Shown here one piece after another: positions 1 through 4,893 of a stretch of 6,982 bases of DNA. A model generated the notes under the pieces. That model made no database searches. It saw nothing but the letters and a program-made list of their open reading frames with translations, and was not told the DNA's origin. The first letter of the stretch is position 1. Each line of letters opens with the position of its first letter. The translations under genes were made by a program, and so were the position numbers. Source of the DNA: JBFMAE01 sp040756085 (GTDB taxonomy: Bacteria > Desulfobacterota > BSN033 > UBA1163); NCBI GenBank assembly GCA_040756085.1, contig JBFMAE010000369.1, positions 1-6,982 on the forward strand. The letters are read 5' to 3'.

Positions 1-15
1 ATAAATGGTGGGGGT

Positions 16-72
16 AGCCTTCGGCTCGAGCTCCGACCGAGGGCTCAGCGTTGGCCCTGAGCGGGGTTTTTC
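16..72 (+). terminator. Structured RNA 3' end with probable intrinsic terminator
   Basis: Bases 16-24 can pair with 37-45 (nine pairs, one G-U), and GCTCAG at 43-48 pairs with CTGAGC at 57-62, followed by GGGG and a run of five T at 67-71. The two stems overlap by a few bases and so may be alternatives. The layout suggests the end of a transcript, coding or structured RNA, that begins left of the window. No tRNA, tmRNA or SRP RNA signature was recognised. Moderate to low confidence, because the terminator stem is only six pairs. Confidence 0.45.
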
Positions 73-123
73 ATACCGGCCTGAAGGCTGGAACTTGGGA
101 CAACCACTAGGTCAAATTTTCTC

Positions 124-154
124 TTGACAATTCCGACCGGATATGTTTTATATA
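124..154 (+). promoter_or_regulatory. Candidate sigma-70 promoter with overlapping palindromic operator
   Basis: A perfect -35 box TTGACA lies at 124-129. The -10 is less clear: TATATA at 149-154 gives a 19-nt spacer, TTTATA at 147-152 gives 17 nt. CGGATAT (138-144) and ATATCCG (152-158) form a perfect inverted repeat with a 7-nt spacer over the -10, as an operator would. Initiation would fall near 158-161, just ahead of the leader-peptide ribosome binding site, leaving almost no 5' UTR. An additional upstream promoter is therefore possible. Confidence 0.45.
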
Positions 155-170
155 TCCGTAAGGTAACCAT

Positions 171-230
171 ATGAAAAGATTTTTTAACTTTTACTTCTTT
201 TATTTTTATTTTGACAGGGGTCATCCATAA
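171..230 (+). CDS. Phe/Tyr-rich attenuation leader peptide (19 aa)
   Basis: The frame reads MKRFFNFYFFYFYFDRGHP and stops with TAA at 228-230. Seven Phe and three Tyr fall within residues 4-14 (codons 180-212), the hallmark of a ribosome-stalling control peptide such as the known pheA and pheST leaders of enteric bacteria. AAGG at 160-163 sits 7 nt before the ATG, a good Shine-Dalgarno. The stop codon lies at the edge of the proposed antiterminator arm (219-228), so a ribosome finishing the peptide would mask that arm and one stalled on Phe/Tyr codons would leave it free. The T-rich run could be chance low complexity, but start, ribosome site, stop and RNA folds fit together well. Confidence 0.78.
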   Translation: MKRFFNFYFFYFYFDRGHP

Positions 231-253
231 GTTCCATCCCGTTATAGGGATGG

Positions 254-290
254 AAAGCCATGGGTGACCTGACTGGCCCCATGGCTTTTT
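254..290 (+). terminator. Attenuator terminator 1
   Basis: AAAGCCATGGG (254-264) pairs perfectly with CCCATGGCTTT (278-288), an 11-bp stem with a 13-nt loop, and the T run covers 286-290. It is a strong Rho-independent terminator located 24 nt after the leader-peptide stop codon, about 190 nt upstream of the aminotransferase start. Confidence 0.82.
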
Positions 291-297
291 AATTTCT

Positions 298-328
298 AAA
301 GCCATAGGGGTAACCTTATGGCTTTTTT
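298..328 (+). terminator. Attenuator terminator 2
   Basis: AAAGCCATAGG (298-308) pairs with 315-325 including one G-U, extended by 309-314, and closed by a GTAA tetraloop at 310-313. Six T follow at 323-328. Its left arm nearly repeats the left arm of terminator 1, which lets the right arm of terminator 1 capture it. Confidence 0.78.
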
Positions 329-370
329 ATTTGCTTAGAAAATAGTTCTCAACGATCAATATTCTCAACA

Positions 371-457
371 AATTAAACGAATGACAGCGAATTGATCGAA
401 TATACGTTATGAAATGGAATAATTAAATTCGGTTTCATTCGCATCATTCGTTTGATT
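371..457 (+). repeat. Long imperfect palindrome built of CGAAT units in the 5' leader
   Basis: Bases 371-384 pair with 444-457 and GCGAAT (387-392) pairs with ATTCGC (437-442), separated only by a 2-nt/1-nt internal loop. A further inner CGAAT (397-401) faces ATTCG (427-431). Three CGAAT units on the left are thus mirrored by three ATTCG on the right. The structure ends about 9 nt before the ribosome binding site of the aminotransferase gene (GAAAGGGG, 466-473). It could be an mRNA stem or a protein-binding dyad; nothing in the sequence decides which. Confidence 0.6.
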
Positions 458-480
458 AAAAATCAGAAAGGGGAATAGAA

Positions 481-1674
481 ATGGCTATCTCAAAAAAGGT
501 GAAAAACGCATTGGAAGGTGCTTCATGGGTGAGGCGGATGTTCGAGGAAGGGGAGGAATTAAAACGACTTTATGGCATGGAGAATGTCTTCGATTTTTCC
601 CTCGGGAATCCCAATCTTGAACCTCCGGCCTCATTGAAGAAGGCCCTCAAGGCCCTCGCTGATCAACCGATCGCGGGAATGCATCGTTACATGCCCAACA
701 ATGGTTACAGCGAAACACGAAAAGCGATCGCTGAATATCTTGCAGAGGAATCTGACCTTCCTTTTGAGGAGAAACATGTCGTGATGACCGTTGGAGCAGC
801 CGGTGGGCTCAATGTTGTCTTAAAGGCAGTCCTGGATGAAGGAGATGAGGTCATTGTTCCCTCCCCCTACTTTATGGAATTTAAATTTTATATCGATAAT
901 TGCGGTGGGACGATTCGGCTGGTCGAAACCAACGAGGATTTTTCCTTGAACCTGAATGAGGTAAAAAAGGCAATCGGGAAGAGGACGAAAGCCATCCTGA
1001 TCAACTCCCCCAATAACCCCACGGGTGTTGTTTACGATCAGGAAACCCTTGAGAACTTGGGAGTGTTATTAAAGAGAAAGAGTCAGGAATTGGGAAGGAC
1101 CCTCTATCTCATTACGGATGAAGCCTATAGGCGGATCGTTTTCGATCAGATCGAACTTCCCATTCCTTTTCAATACTATCCCCATACCATCCGGGTGACC
1201 TCCCACTCCAAGGATCTCTCCCTTCCAGGAGAAAGGATCGGTTATATTGCGGTTCACCCCCATTGCGAAGAAATAGATGAGATGATGGCCGCCATCGTCT
1301 TTGCCAACCGGACCCTCGGGTTTGTTAATGCTCCGGCATTGATGCAGAGATTGGTCGCCCCTCTCCAGAGGAATTCGATCGATATCAGGGAATATGAGCA
1401 AAAACGGGATCTCTTTTACAATGCTTTGAAAGTGTTTGGCTATGATGTCGTCAAGCCCCAGGGTGCTTTCTATCTCTTCCCAAAAGCTCCCATCGAGGAC
1501 GATGTGGCTTTTGTAAAAGAACTCCAATCGAAACGGATATTGACCGTTCCCGGAAAGGGTTTTGGAAAACCCGGCTATTTCCGAATTGCCTACGCCGTTG
1601 ACAAAAAGGTGATCGAAGGAGCACTTCCTGGATTTAAAGAGATAGCTGAAAAATACGGAATGAGCAGAAGATAA
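481..1674 (+). CDS. PLP-dependent class I/II aminotransferase (aspartate/aromatic type)
   Basis: A complete 397-residue fold-type I aminotransferase, the usual length for the family. Visible landmarks are FSLGNPNLEPP near the N-terminus, the NNPTG loop with N179, DEAY with D213 and Y216 that hold the cofactor, SHSKDLSLPGERIGY with K244 as the Schiff-base lysine, and R368 in YFRIAYAV as the expected carboxylate-binding arginine. It should transfer an amino group between an amino acid and a 2-oxo acid in the cytoplasm. Substrate cannot be read from the sequence alone, but the Phe/Tyr-rich leader upstream favours aromatic amino acid synthesis (phenylpyruvate or 4-hydroxyphenylpyruvate, with glutamate). 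An aspartate or alanine aminotransferase remains possible. The ATG has GAAAGGGG 7 nt upstream. The gene is monocistronic, with a terminator right after it. Confidence 0.95.
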   Translation: MAISKKVKNALEGASWVRRMFEEGEELKRLYGMENVFDFSLGNPNLEPPASLKKALKALADQPIAGMHRYMPNNGYSETRKAIAEYLAEESDLPFEEKHVVMTVGAAGGLNVVLKAVLDEGDEVIVPSPYFMEFKFYIDNCGGTIRLVETNEDFSLNLNEVKKAIGKRTKAILINSPNNPTGVVYDQETLENLGVLLKRKSQELGRTLYLITDEAYRRIVFDQIELPIPFQYYPHTIRVTSHSKDLSLPGERIGYIAVHPHCEEIDEMMAAIVFANRTLGFVNAPALMQRLVAPLQRNSIDIREYEQKRDLFYNALKVFGYDVVKPQGAFYLFPKAPIEDDVAFVKELQSKRILTVPGKGFGKPGYFRIAYAVDKKVIEGALPGFKEIAEKYGMSRR

Positions 1675-1689
1675 ATTCTCCTCCTTTCC

Positions 1690-1735
1690 CTTCCCCTCTG
1701 CCTGCTGGTAGGCGGGGGGAGGGCTTCATTTTCTA
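1690..1735 (+). terminator. Intrinsic terminator after the aminotransferase gene
   Basis: Bases 1690-1703 pair with 1710-1723 with one mismatch and several G-U pairs around the loop GCTGGT, giving a GC-rich stem beginning 16 nt after the stop codon. The sequence CTTCATTTTCT follows, an imperfect T tract. Confidence 0.65.
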
Positions 1736-1764
1736 AAAATCTCACCAAAATTTGAAAATCAGTA

Positions 1765-1831
1765 AACCCCGTTAGAAGGTCTTCGACCTTCCAACGGGAA
1801 GGCTCACACGGGGCTTTTAACCCCGTGTTCG
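1765..1831. repeat. Two-hairpin REP-like intergenic element
   Basis: Hairpin 1 is CCCGTT-A-GAAGGT (1768-1780), loop CTTCG, ACCTTC-C-AACGGG (1786-1798), 12 pairs with a single mismatch. Hairpin 2 is ACACGGGG (1806-1813), loop of seven, CCCCGTGT (1821-1828), eight perfect pairs. They sit between two convergent genes. Neither stem is followed by a convincing T run on either strand, so a REP/palindromic repeat is a better fit than a plain terminator, although the pair may still stop or stabilise both transcripts. Confidence 0.6.
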
Positions 1832-1859
1832 CTACAAAAGGAATTTTACCTTCATCCGA

Positions 1860-2561
1860 TCACTTGCTGGGCTCGAATTTGCTTAATTTGAATACGACAC
1901 CTTGCCATTCAGGCACCCAATGAGGGGAGTATTCCCATTCTCCCATCACATAGTTTTTGACCTCTTTAGAGTACCACATGTTCACCTTTAAGGTAACTTT
2001 CCCTTTTCCGGATTTGTCTTCTGTTGTTAGAGTGGTGAGAATTTTTGCTGCATTAAATCCTCCAACAGGGGTATTGACCTCTTCAAATCCTTCTACCTCA
2101 TAGGTGATCTCATATTCTTGCACGACCCTTTTCGCTTCTATATAAAATACACCTTTTTGTATCTGTTTCCATTTCTTTCCCACATGTAATGGAAAATTTT
2201 TGAACCAGAACCATCTTTCCCACCAAAAGTTTTGTGTAACATCCTCCCCTTTGGGGTTTGTTGCTTTTAAAATGTTATACTGGTTATCAAGAAAAAGTTT
2301 ATCTCCTTTTCCTGTCACTGCAACGATTTCATTCTCCTTTACTCCAACAACCTTATTTGTCCAGGAATGTCCTTCCTGGCCTCTGATCCATCTCCACTCC
2401 CATGTCTCCCCAACTTTATATTCTGGGAGTCCAATTCTTTCAAATGAATGCGAAATTTCTTTTGTCTCTTCTTCTTTCAGGTCAGGCGTGGTTGCACAAC
2501 TCACAAATAGGGTGGAGCTGAAAACTAAGAATAGGTAACCTAAAAAGGTCTTCTTTTTCAC
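1860..2561 (-). CDS. Predicted lipoprotein of unknown function
   Basis: A 233-residue protein with a lipoprotein signal: KKK at residues 2-4, a hydrophobic stretch 5-20 and the lipobox-like FVSC with C22 as the acylation site. No Asp follows the Cys, so outer-membrane sorting is likely in a Gram-negative cell. The mature part is soluble, beta-rich and unusually rich in Trp and Tyr (VGETWEWRW around 50-58, a WW/W/W cluster at 113-119, MWYSKEVKNYV at 195-205). PVGGFNAAKI followed by MWYSKEVKNYV resembles the tail of periplasmic DUF3108-like proteins, but I do not claim membership. The start is GTG, chosen because a strong Shine-Dalgarno AAAGGAGGAG lies 6 nt before it; the nearby ATG at 2580 is out of frame. 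Convergent with the aminotransferase gene. Confidence 0.85.
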   Translation of the reverse strand: MKKKTFLGYLFLVFSSTLFVSCATTPDLKEEETKEISHSFERIGLPEYKVGETWEWRWIRGQEGHSWTNKVVGVKENEIVAVTGKGDKLFLDNQYNILKATNPKGEDVTQNFWWERWFWFKNFPLHVGKKWKQIQKGVFYIEAKRVVQEYEITYEVEGFEEVNTPVGGFNAAKILTTLTTEDKSGKGKVTLKVNMWYSKEVKNYVMGEWEYSPHWVPEWQGVVFKLSKFEPSK

Positions 2562-2656
2562 AGTTTGCTCCTCCTTTCATTTATTTTTATAGGTAATGAG
2601 GCTACAGACCCTAAGTCCTTGTCAGGGACCATTTCTTCTTTCTGCCTATAAGATAA

Positions 2657-2686
2657 TTTGTACTACTCAATATAATCCTTTGTCAA
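2657..2686 (-). promoter_or_regulatory. Candidate promoter of the lipoprotein gene
   Basis: On the minus strand TTGACA (2686-2681) is followed after 18 nt by TACAAA (2662-2657), leaving about 90 nt of leader to the GTG start. The -35 box overlaps the last codons of the transposase remnant, so the promoter may have been made or moved by that insertion. The -10 matches only four of six consensus bases. Confidence 0.45.
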
Positions 2687-2976
2687 ATTCTAATATAGCT
2701 CTCATGTAAATGAATCTTGAGGGACTGAGTGTCAATCACAGAATTACTCGATGCATCCGCAAAAATCTTACTGCCATCCACCAACCCCGCCCCCACACAT
2801 TGCCAAACGATCCGCTCAAAGAAATTTTGAAAGGCTTCCACGCCCCACCGAGCCCGAGCCTTGCTCAAAACACTATGATTCGGCACCTCACTGTCCAAAT
2901 CGTATCCCAAAAACCAAAGCCAATCTAATCGCAACGGAATCGTCTCCATGAGCTCCCGCTCCGAACGAACATTATA
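2683..2976 (-). pseudogene. IS1182-type transposase remnant
   Basis: The minus frame contains PLRLDWLWFLGYDLDSEVPN, HSVLSKARARW and ERIVWQCVGAGLVDGSKIF, the conserved N-terminal block of IS1182-family (DUF772-containing) DDE transposases. The match already begins upstream of the ATG at 2949 (YNVRSERELM, codons 2976-2947) and is closed by an in-frame TAA at 2986-2988. Only about 95 of an expected 400-500 residues remain. After KIF the reading runs straight into ADASSNSVIDTQSLK; from memory of the family a short segment carrying the first catalytic Asp (DSS...) is missing in frame. The frame then stops in the lipoprotein promoter region. No inverted terminal repeats or target duplications could be seen, so it is a dead fragment. 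Confidence 0.72.
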
Positions 2977-2985
2977 GAGAATTAA

Positions 2986-3171
2986 TTATTTATGTCTGAC
3001 CCCCAGACCATTAGAAATAGCCTCGAAAAATTGAAGGTTAGAGAAACGGGGAGTGCGAGAGATAGAATTATGTGAAACAAATTTCGCCGAATCCTGCCTG
3101 AGTCGCCAACATCCCGAAGACACTTTCGCAATCCTCCAATTAAATACCCAACAATTTCAACGAATTTTGAG
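2986..3171. other. Intergenic stretch before the sigma-54 promoter
   Basis: No convincing gene. A 27-codon plus-strand frame (2992-3075, MSDPQTIRNSLEKLKVRET...) has no good ribosome site. The minus-strand motif GGGGGTCAGACATAAAT (3003-2987) resembles flanks seen near small transposases, hinting at more mobile-element debris. TTCGCCGAA at 3083-3091 is a small perfect palindrome about 105 nt upstream of the predicted transcription start, in the range where a sigma-54 activator would bind; this is only a suggestion. Confidence 0.3.
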
Positions 3172-3187
3172 TGGCATATCAATTGCA
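3172..3187 (+). promoter_or_regulatory. Sigma-54 (RpoN) -24/-12 promoter
   Basis: TGGCATATCAATTGCA matches the consensus TGGCAC-N5-TTGCA at ten of eleven defined bases. The invariant GG (3173-3174) and GC (3185-3186) are exactly 10 nt apart. Transcription should begin near 3198, about 50 nt before the ATG at 3247. The copy of ACGAATTTT at 3160-3168 upstream is repeated at 3202-3210 downstream. A sigma-54 activator gene lies at the other end of the same module, which makes the match much more credible. Confidence 0.8.
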
Positions 3188-3200
3188 GTACTTCCAAGTA

Positions 3201-3221
3201 GACGAATTTTAGCAGTTCGTC
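3201..3221 (+). promoter_or_regulatory. Hairpin at the 5' end of the sigma-54 transcript
   Basis: GACGAA (3201-3206) pairs perfectly with TTCGTC (3216-3221) around a nine-base loop, beginning a few bases after the predicted start of transcription. It could protect the mRNA 5' end or be an operator half-site pair. The ribosome binding site AAGGAGGA (3235-3242) is outside it. Confidence 0.4.
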
Positions 3222-3246
3222 AAAACCCAATTTTAAGGAGGATGCC

Positions 3247-4017
3247 ATGCATAATATTGACCGTACTCAATTAGAGGCGGAACTTTATGAACTCTCACCC
3301 GAATTTCTTGAATCCGAGTTCACACAGGAAGCAGGATTCCCTGGAGAGGCTCCGCATCAAAAATCCACTCTATTCGAAACCCCTTTTCACGAGATTCCCA
3401 TTCACGAAGCCCAATTGCACGAGGCTGAGTATCACGAAGCCCCGATGACAGAGGCCGAAGAGATGGAGCTGGCAGCCGAATTGCTGGAGATCACGACCGA
3501 GGAGGAGCTCGATCAATTCATCGGTAAACTGTTCAGAAGGATTGGGCGTGGTATCGGCCGCATCATAAGATCTCCTGTGGGGCGTGCCTTGGGTGGCATC
3601 CTAAGGGGTGTGGCCAAGAGAGTTCTGCCCATTGCTGGCTCAGCCCTTGGCGGCATGGTAGGTGGACCTGTGGGCGCAGCCATCGGGGGGAGGCTGGCAG
3701 GAGCTGCGGGCAGGGTATTTGGGCTTGAGCTTGAAGGACTAAGTCCCGAAGATCGGGAGTTCGAAGTGGCCCGCAGGTTCGTTCGCTTTGCCGGGAATGC
3801 CGCTCATACGGCTGCGCTCAGTCCACCCACAATCGATCCCACAAGGGCAGCAAGGGCCGCCGTGGCTGCGTCTGCACGGAGATTTGCACCAGGCTTGCTA
3901 GGTCGCGTTCTTCCCGCCTATCCTTCACCTGCCATTCCCCCTTCGGCAGCTGGGGTAAGCGGCAGGAGCGGCCGTTGGGTACGCCGCGGCAACAGGATCA
4001 TCCTCTTTGGAGCGTAA
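3247..4017 (+). CDS. Acidic-leader, cationic glycine-zipper protein of unknown function
   Basis: A 256-residue protein with three contrasting parts. Residues 1-92 are strongly acidic and include five tandem five-residue units at 47-71 (FHEIP, IHEAQ, LHEAE, YHEAP, MTEAE). Residues 95-128 are a basic amphipathic stretch (R97, R98, R101, R105, R108, R113, R120, K124, R125). Residues 131-147 carry Gly at every fourth position (131, 135, 139, 143, 147), a GxxxG glycine zipper typical of membrane-inserting helices. An Ala/Arg-rich helical region (175-220) and a basic tail (GRWVRRGNRIILFG) follow. No signal peptide is seen. I recall similar unnamed proteins beginning ELAAELLE with the same tail, but no assigned function. 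The layout suits a self-masked pore-forming or membrane-binding peptide; that is inference. AAGGAGGA lies just before the ATG. First gene after the sigma-54 promoter. Confidence 0.88.
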   Translation: MHNIDRTQLEAELYELSPEFLESEFTQEAGFPGEAPHQKSTLFETPFHEIPIHEAQLHEAEYHEAPMTEAEEMELAAELLEITTEEELDQFIGKLFRRIGRGIGRIIRSPVGRALGGILRGVAKRVLPIAGSALGGMVGGPVGAAIGGRLAGAAGRVFGLELEGLSPEDREFEVARRFVRFAGNAAHTAALSPPTIDPTRAARAAVAASARRFAPGLLGRVLPAYPSPAIPPSAAGVSGRSGRWVRRGNRIILFGA

Positions 4018-4019
4018 GC

Positions 4020-4226
4020 ATGAATAGTGCTCCCACCGCATTGCGATACTTATCTGATGAGGCGCGATCTCTCCTCAGCCGGCTCGACCGGGTTAGGCCA
4101 TTTGCCCTCCAAATGCCCATGGTACCTGCTGCTTCAGTTTCCCTCGCGGCACTGACAGCAATTGAACGGTACTTGATTGAGGGACGTCGAAACGAAAGCT
4201 GCGACAAATGGTGCTCGATTACCTGA
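4020..4226 (+). pseudogene. N-terminal fragment of a conserved protein of unknown function
   Basis: A 68-codon frame starting 2 nt after the previous stop, with GGAG 7 nt before the ATG, so it is translationally placed in the operon. Residues 22-57 (LDRVRPFALQMPMVPAA, then AIERYLIEGRR) look like the conserved opening of a larger protein that, as I recall it, belongs next to the glycine-zipper gene and is several hundred residues long. After R57 the frame runs out in NESCDKWCSIT, while the -1 frame reads KLRQMVLDYLRQ, a more natural continuation. The frame therefore seems cut by a frameshift or by a deletion joining it to the next gene. No standard slippery heptamer is present at 4188-4200. 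An intact small protein cannot be excluded. Confidence 0.6.
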
Positions 4227-4879
4227 GGCAGTTATCTGAACGAGACTATGGCGTGGCAACGTTTGAAAAGGCATACCATTCAGTGGACTCAAATTTCATC
4301 AATACTCTCTGGCAGGCTTACCTTAAGACGGTGAATGGAACAAAGACCCTTCCCTACCTCTCCCTGATTCGAGAGAAGTTGGGAGAGGTTCCTCTTAAAG
4401 ATGCGGAAGCAAGGTGGTGCTACGGGATCTTGACAGAGAAACTTTCTCGGCCCTGCCTCCTGGAACTGATCTGGTCTTACTGGCATGAGGAAGGCATGCT
4501 GGTCCAGACGCTAAACGCAATCAGCCTTCGGTTCCAGAACAAACGCATCCATCCAGGCCGTGATCCTCTCGTCCACCTCGATATTGACCCATTGCGGCCG
4601 TTGAATAACTTGCTTTGGGGCTATATCCAGGATGAACAGCATCGGCTCACCCTTGCTCGGAGAACTTACGAGTACGATCATCACTACGGCTTGAGGCTTC
4701 TTGGCAAGGCAGTCCCTGAATTACGTGCGGTCGATAGCCGATTAAAGTTCCTGGAAGCTTTTCACAACCTTTTACACGTCTGTTCCATTTTCTTTACCCA
4801 AGACGATGATACGACAGTAGTGGCCGATGGGTTTCCTGTCTTGAATGCCCTGAAGGAGGTACACCTCCTCCACCAATAA
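4208..4879 (+). CDS. Conserved His/Glu-rich helical protein, probably C-terminally truncated
   Basis: A 223-residue frame overlapping the previous one by 19 nt in the -1 frame. It has no clear ribosome site, so coupling or fusion to the upstream frame is likely. Strikingly conserved-looking blocks are ELIWSYWHEEGMLVQTLNAI (85-104), DPLRPLNNLLWGYIQDEQHR (127-146), YEYDHHYGL (154-162) and KFLEAFHNLL (180-189). Residues E155/H158 and E183/H186 form two ExxH pairs, with H93-E94 and D142/E143/H145 as further possible ligands, as in helical di-metal proteins; this is only a structural guess. I recall relatives that continue well beyond NALKEVHLL, whereas here the protein ends with HQ and two stops (4877-4882), so a C-terminal domain seems lost. 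Function unknown. Confidence 0.75.
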   Translation: MVLDYLRQLSERDYGVATFEKAYHSVDSNFINTLWQAYLKTVNGTKTLPYLSLIREKLGEVPLKDAEARWCYGILTEKLSRPCLLELIWSYWHEEGMLVQTLNAISLRFQNKRIHPGRDPLVHLDIDPLRPLNNLLWGYIQDEQHRLTLARRTYEYDHHYGLRLLGKAVPELRAVDSRLKFLEAFHNLLHVCSIFFTQDDDTTVVADGFPVLNALKEVHLLHQ

Positions 4880-4893
4880 TAGGATGGCAACGA

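Larger units (their letters stand above)
218..330 (+). promoter_or_regulatory. Phe/Tyr attenuator: alternative antiterminator and terminator helices
   Basis: Bases 219-228 (GGTCATCCAT) pair over ten positions, one G-U, with 260-269 (ATGGGTGACC), enclosing a separate perfect nine-pair hairpin (232-240 with 247-255). This antiterminator uses bases 260-264, which are also part of the left arm of terminator 1 (254-264 with 278-288), so the two are mutually exclusive. If terminator 1 is not formed, its right arm (277-288) can pair with 298-310 (12 pairs, A306 bulged), which is the left arm of terminator 2. Low charged Phe/Tyr tRNA would stall the leader ribosome, form both antiterminators and allow read-through into the aminotransferase gene. 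This is predicted from base pairing only. Confidence 0.72.

Noticed and set aside
45..305. 86-codon open frame on the minus strand
   Set aside because: It runs antisense through the leader peptide, both antiterminator arms and terminator 1; its Lys-rich part is simply the complement of the T-rich Phe/Tyr codons, and it has no ribosome site.
1069..1527. 152-codon minus-strand frame inside the aminotransferase gene
   Set aside because: Shadow of a clearly real, fully conserved enzyme frame; no recognisable domain.
2200..2538. 112-codon plus-strand frame opposite the lipoprotein gene
   Set aside because: The minus frame has a lipoprotein signal and a strong ribosome site; the plus frame has neither.
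2982..3248. 88-codon minus-strand frame across the sigma-54 promoter
   Set aside because: Overlaps a near-consensus promoter and a ribosome site on the other strand; no Shine-Dalgarno and no recognisable protein pattern.
4188..4200. Programmed -1 frameshift site between the second and third operon genes
   Set aside because: The sequence CGA AAC GAA AGC does not contain an X XXY YYZ slippery heptamer in the needed frame, and no downstream pseudoknot is evident.
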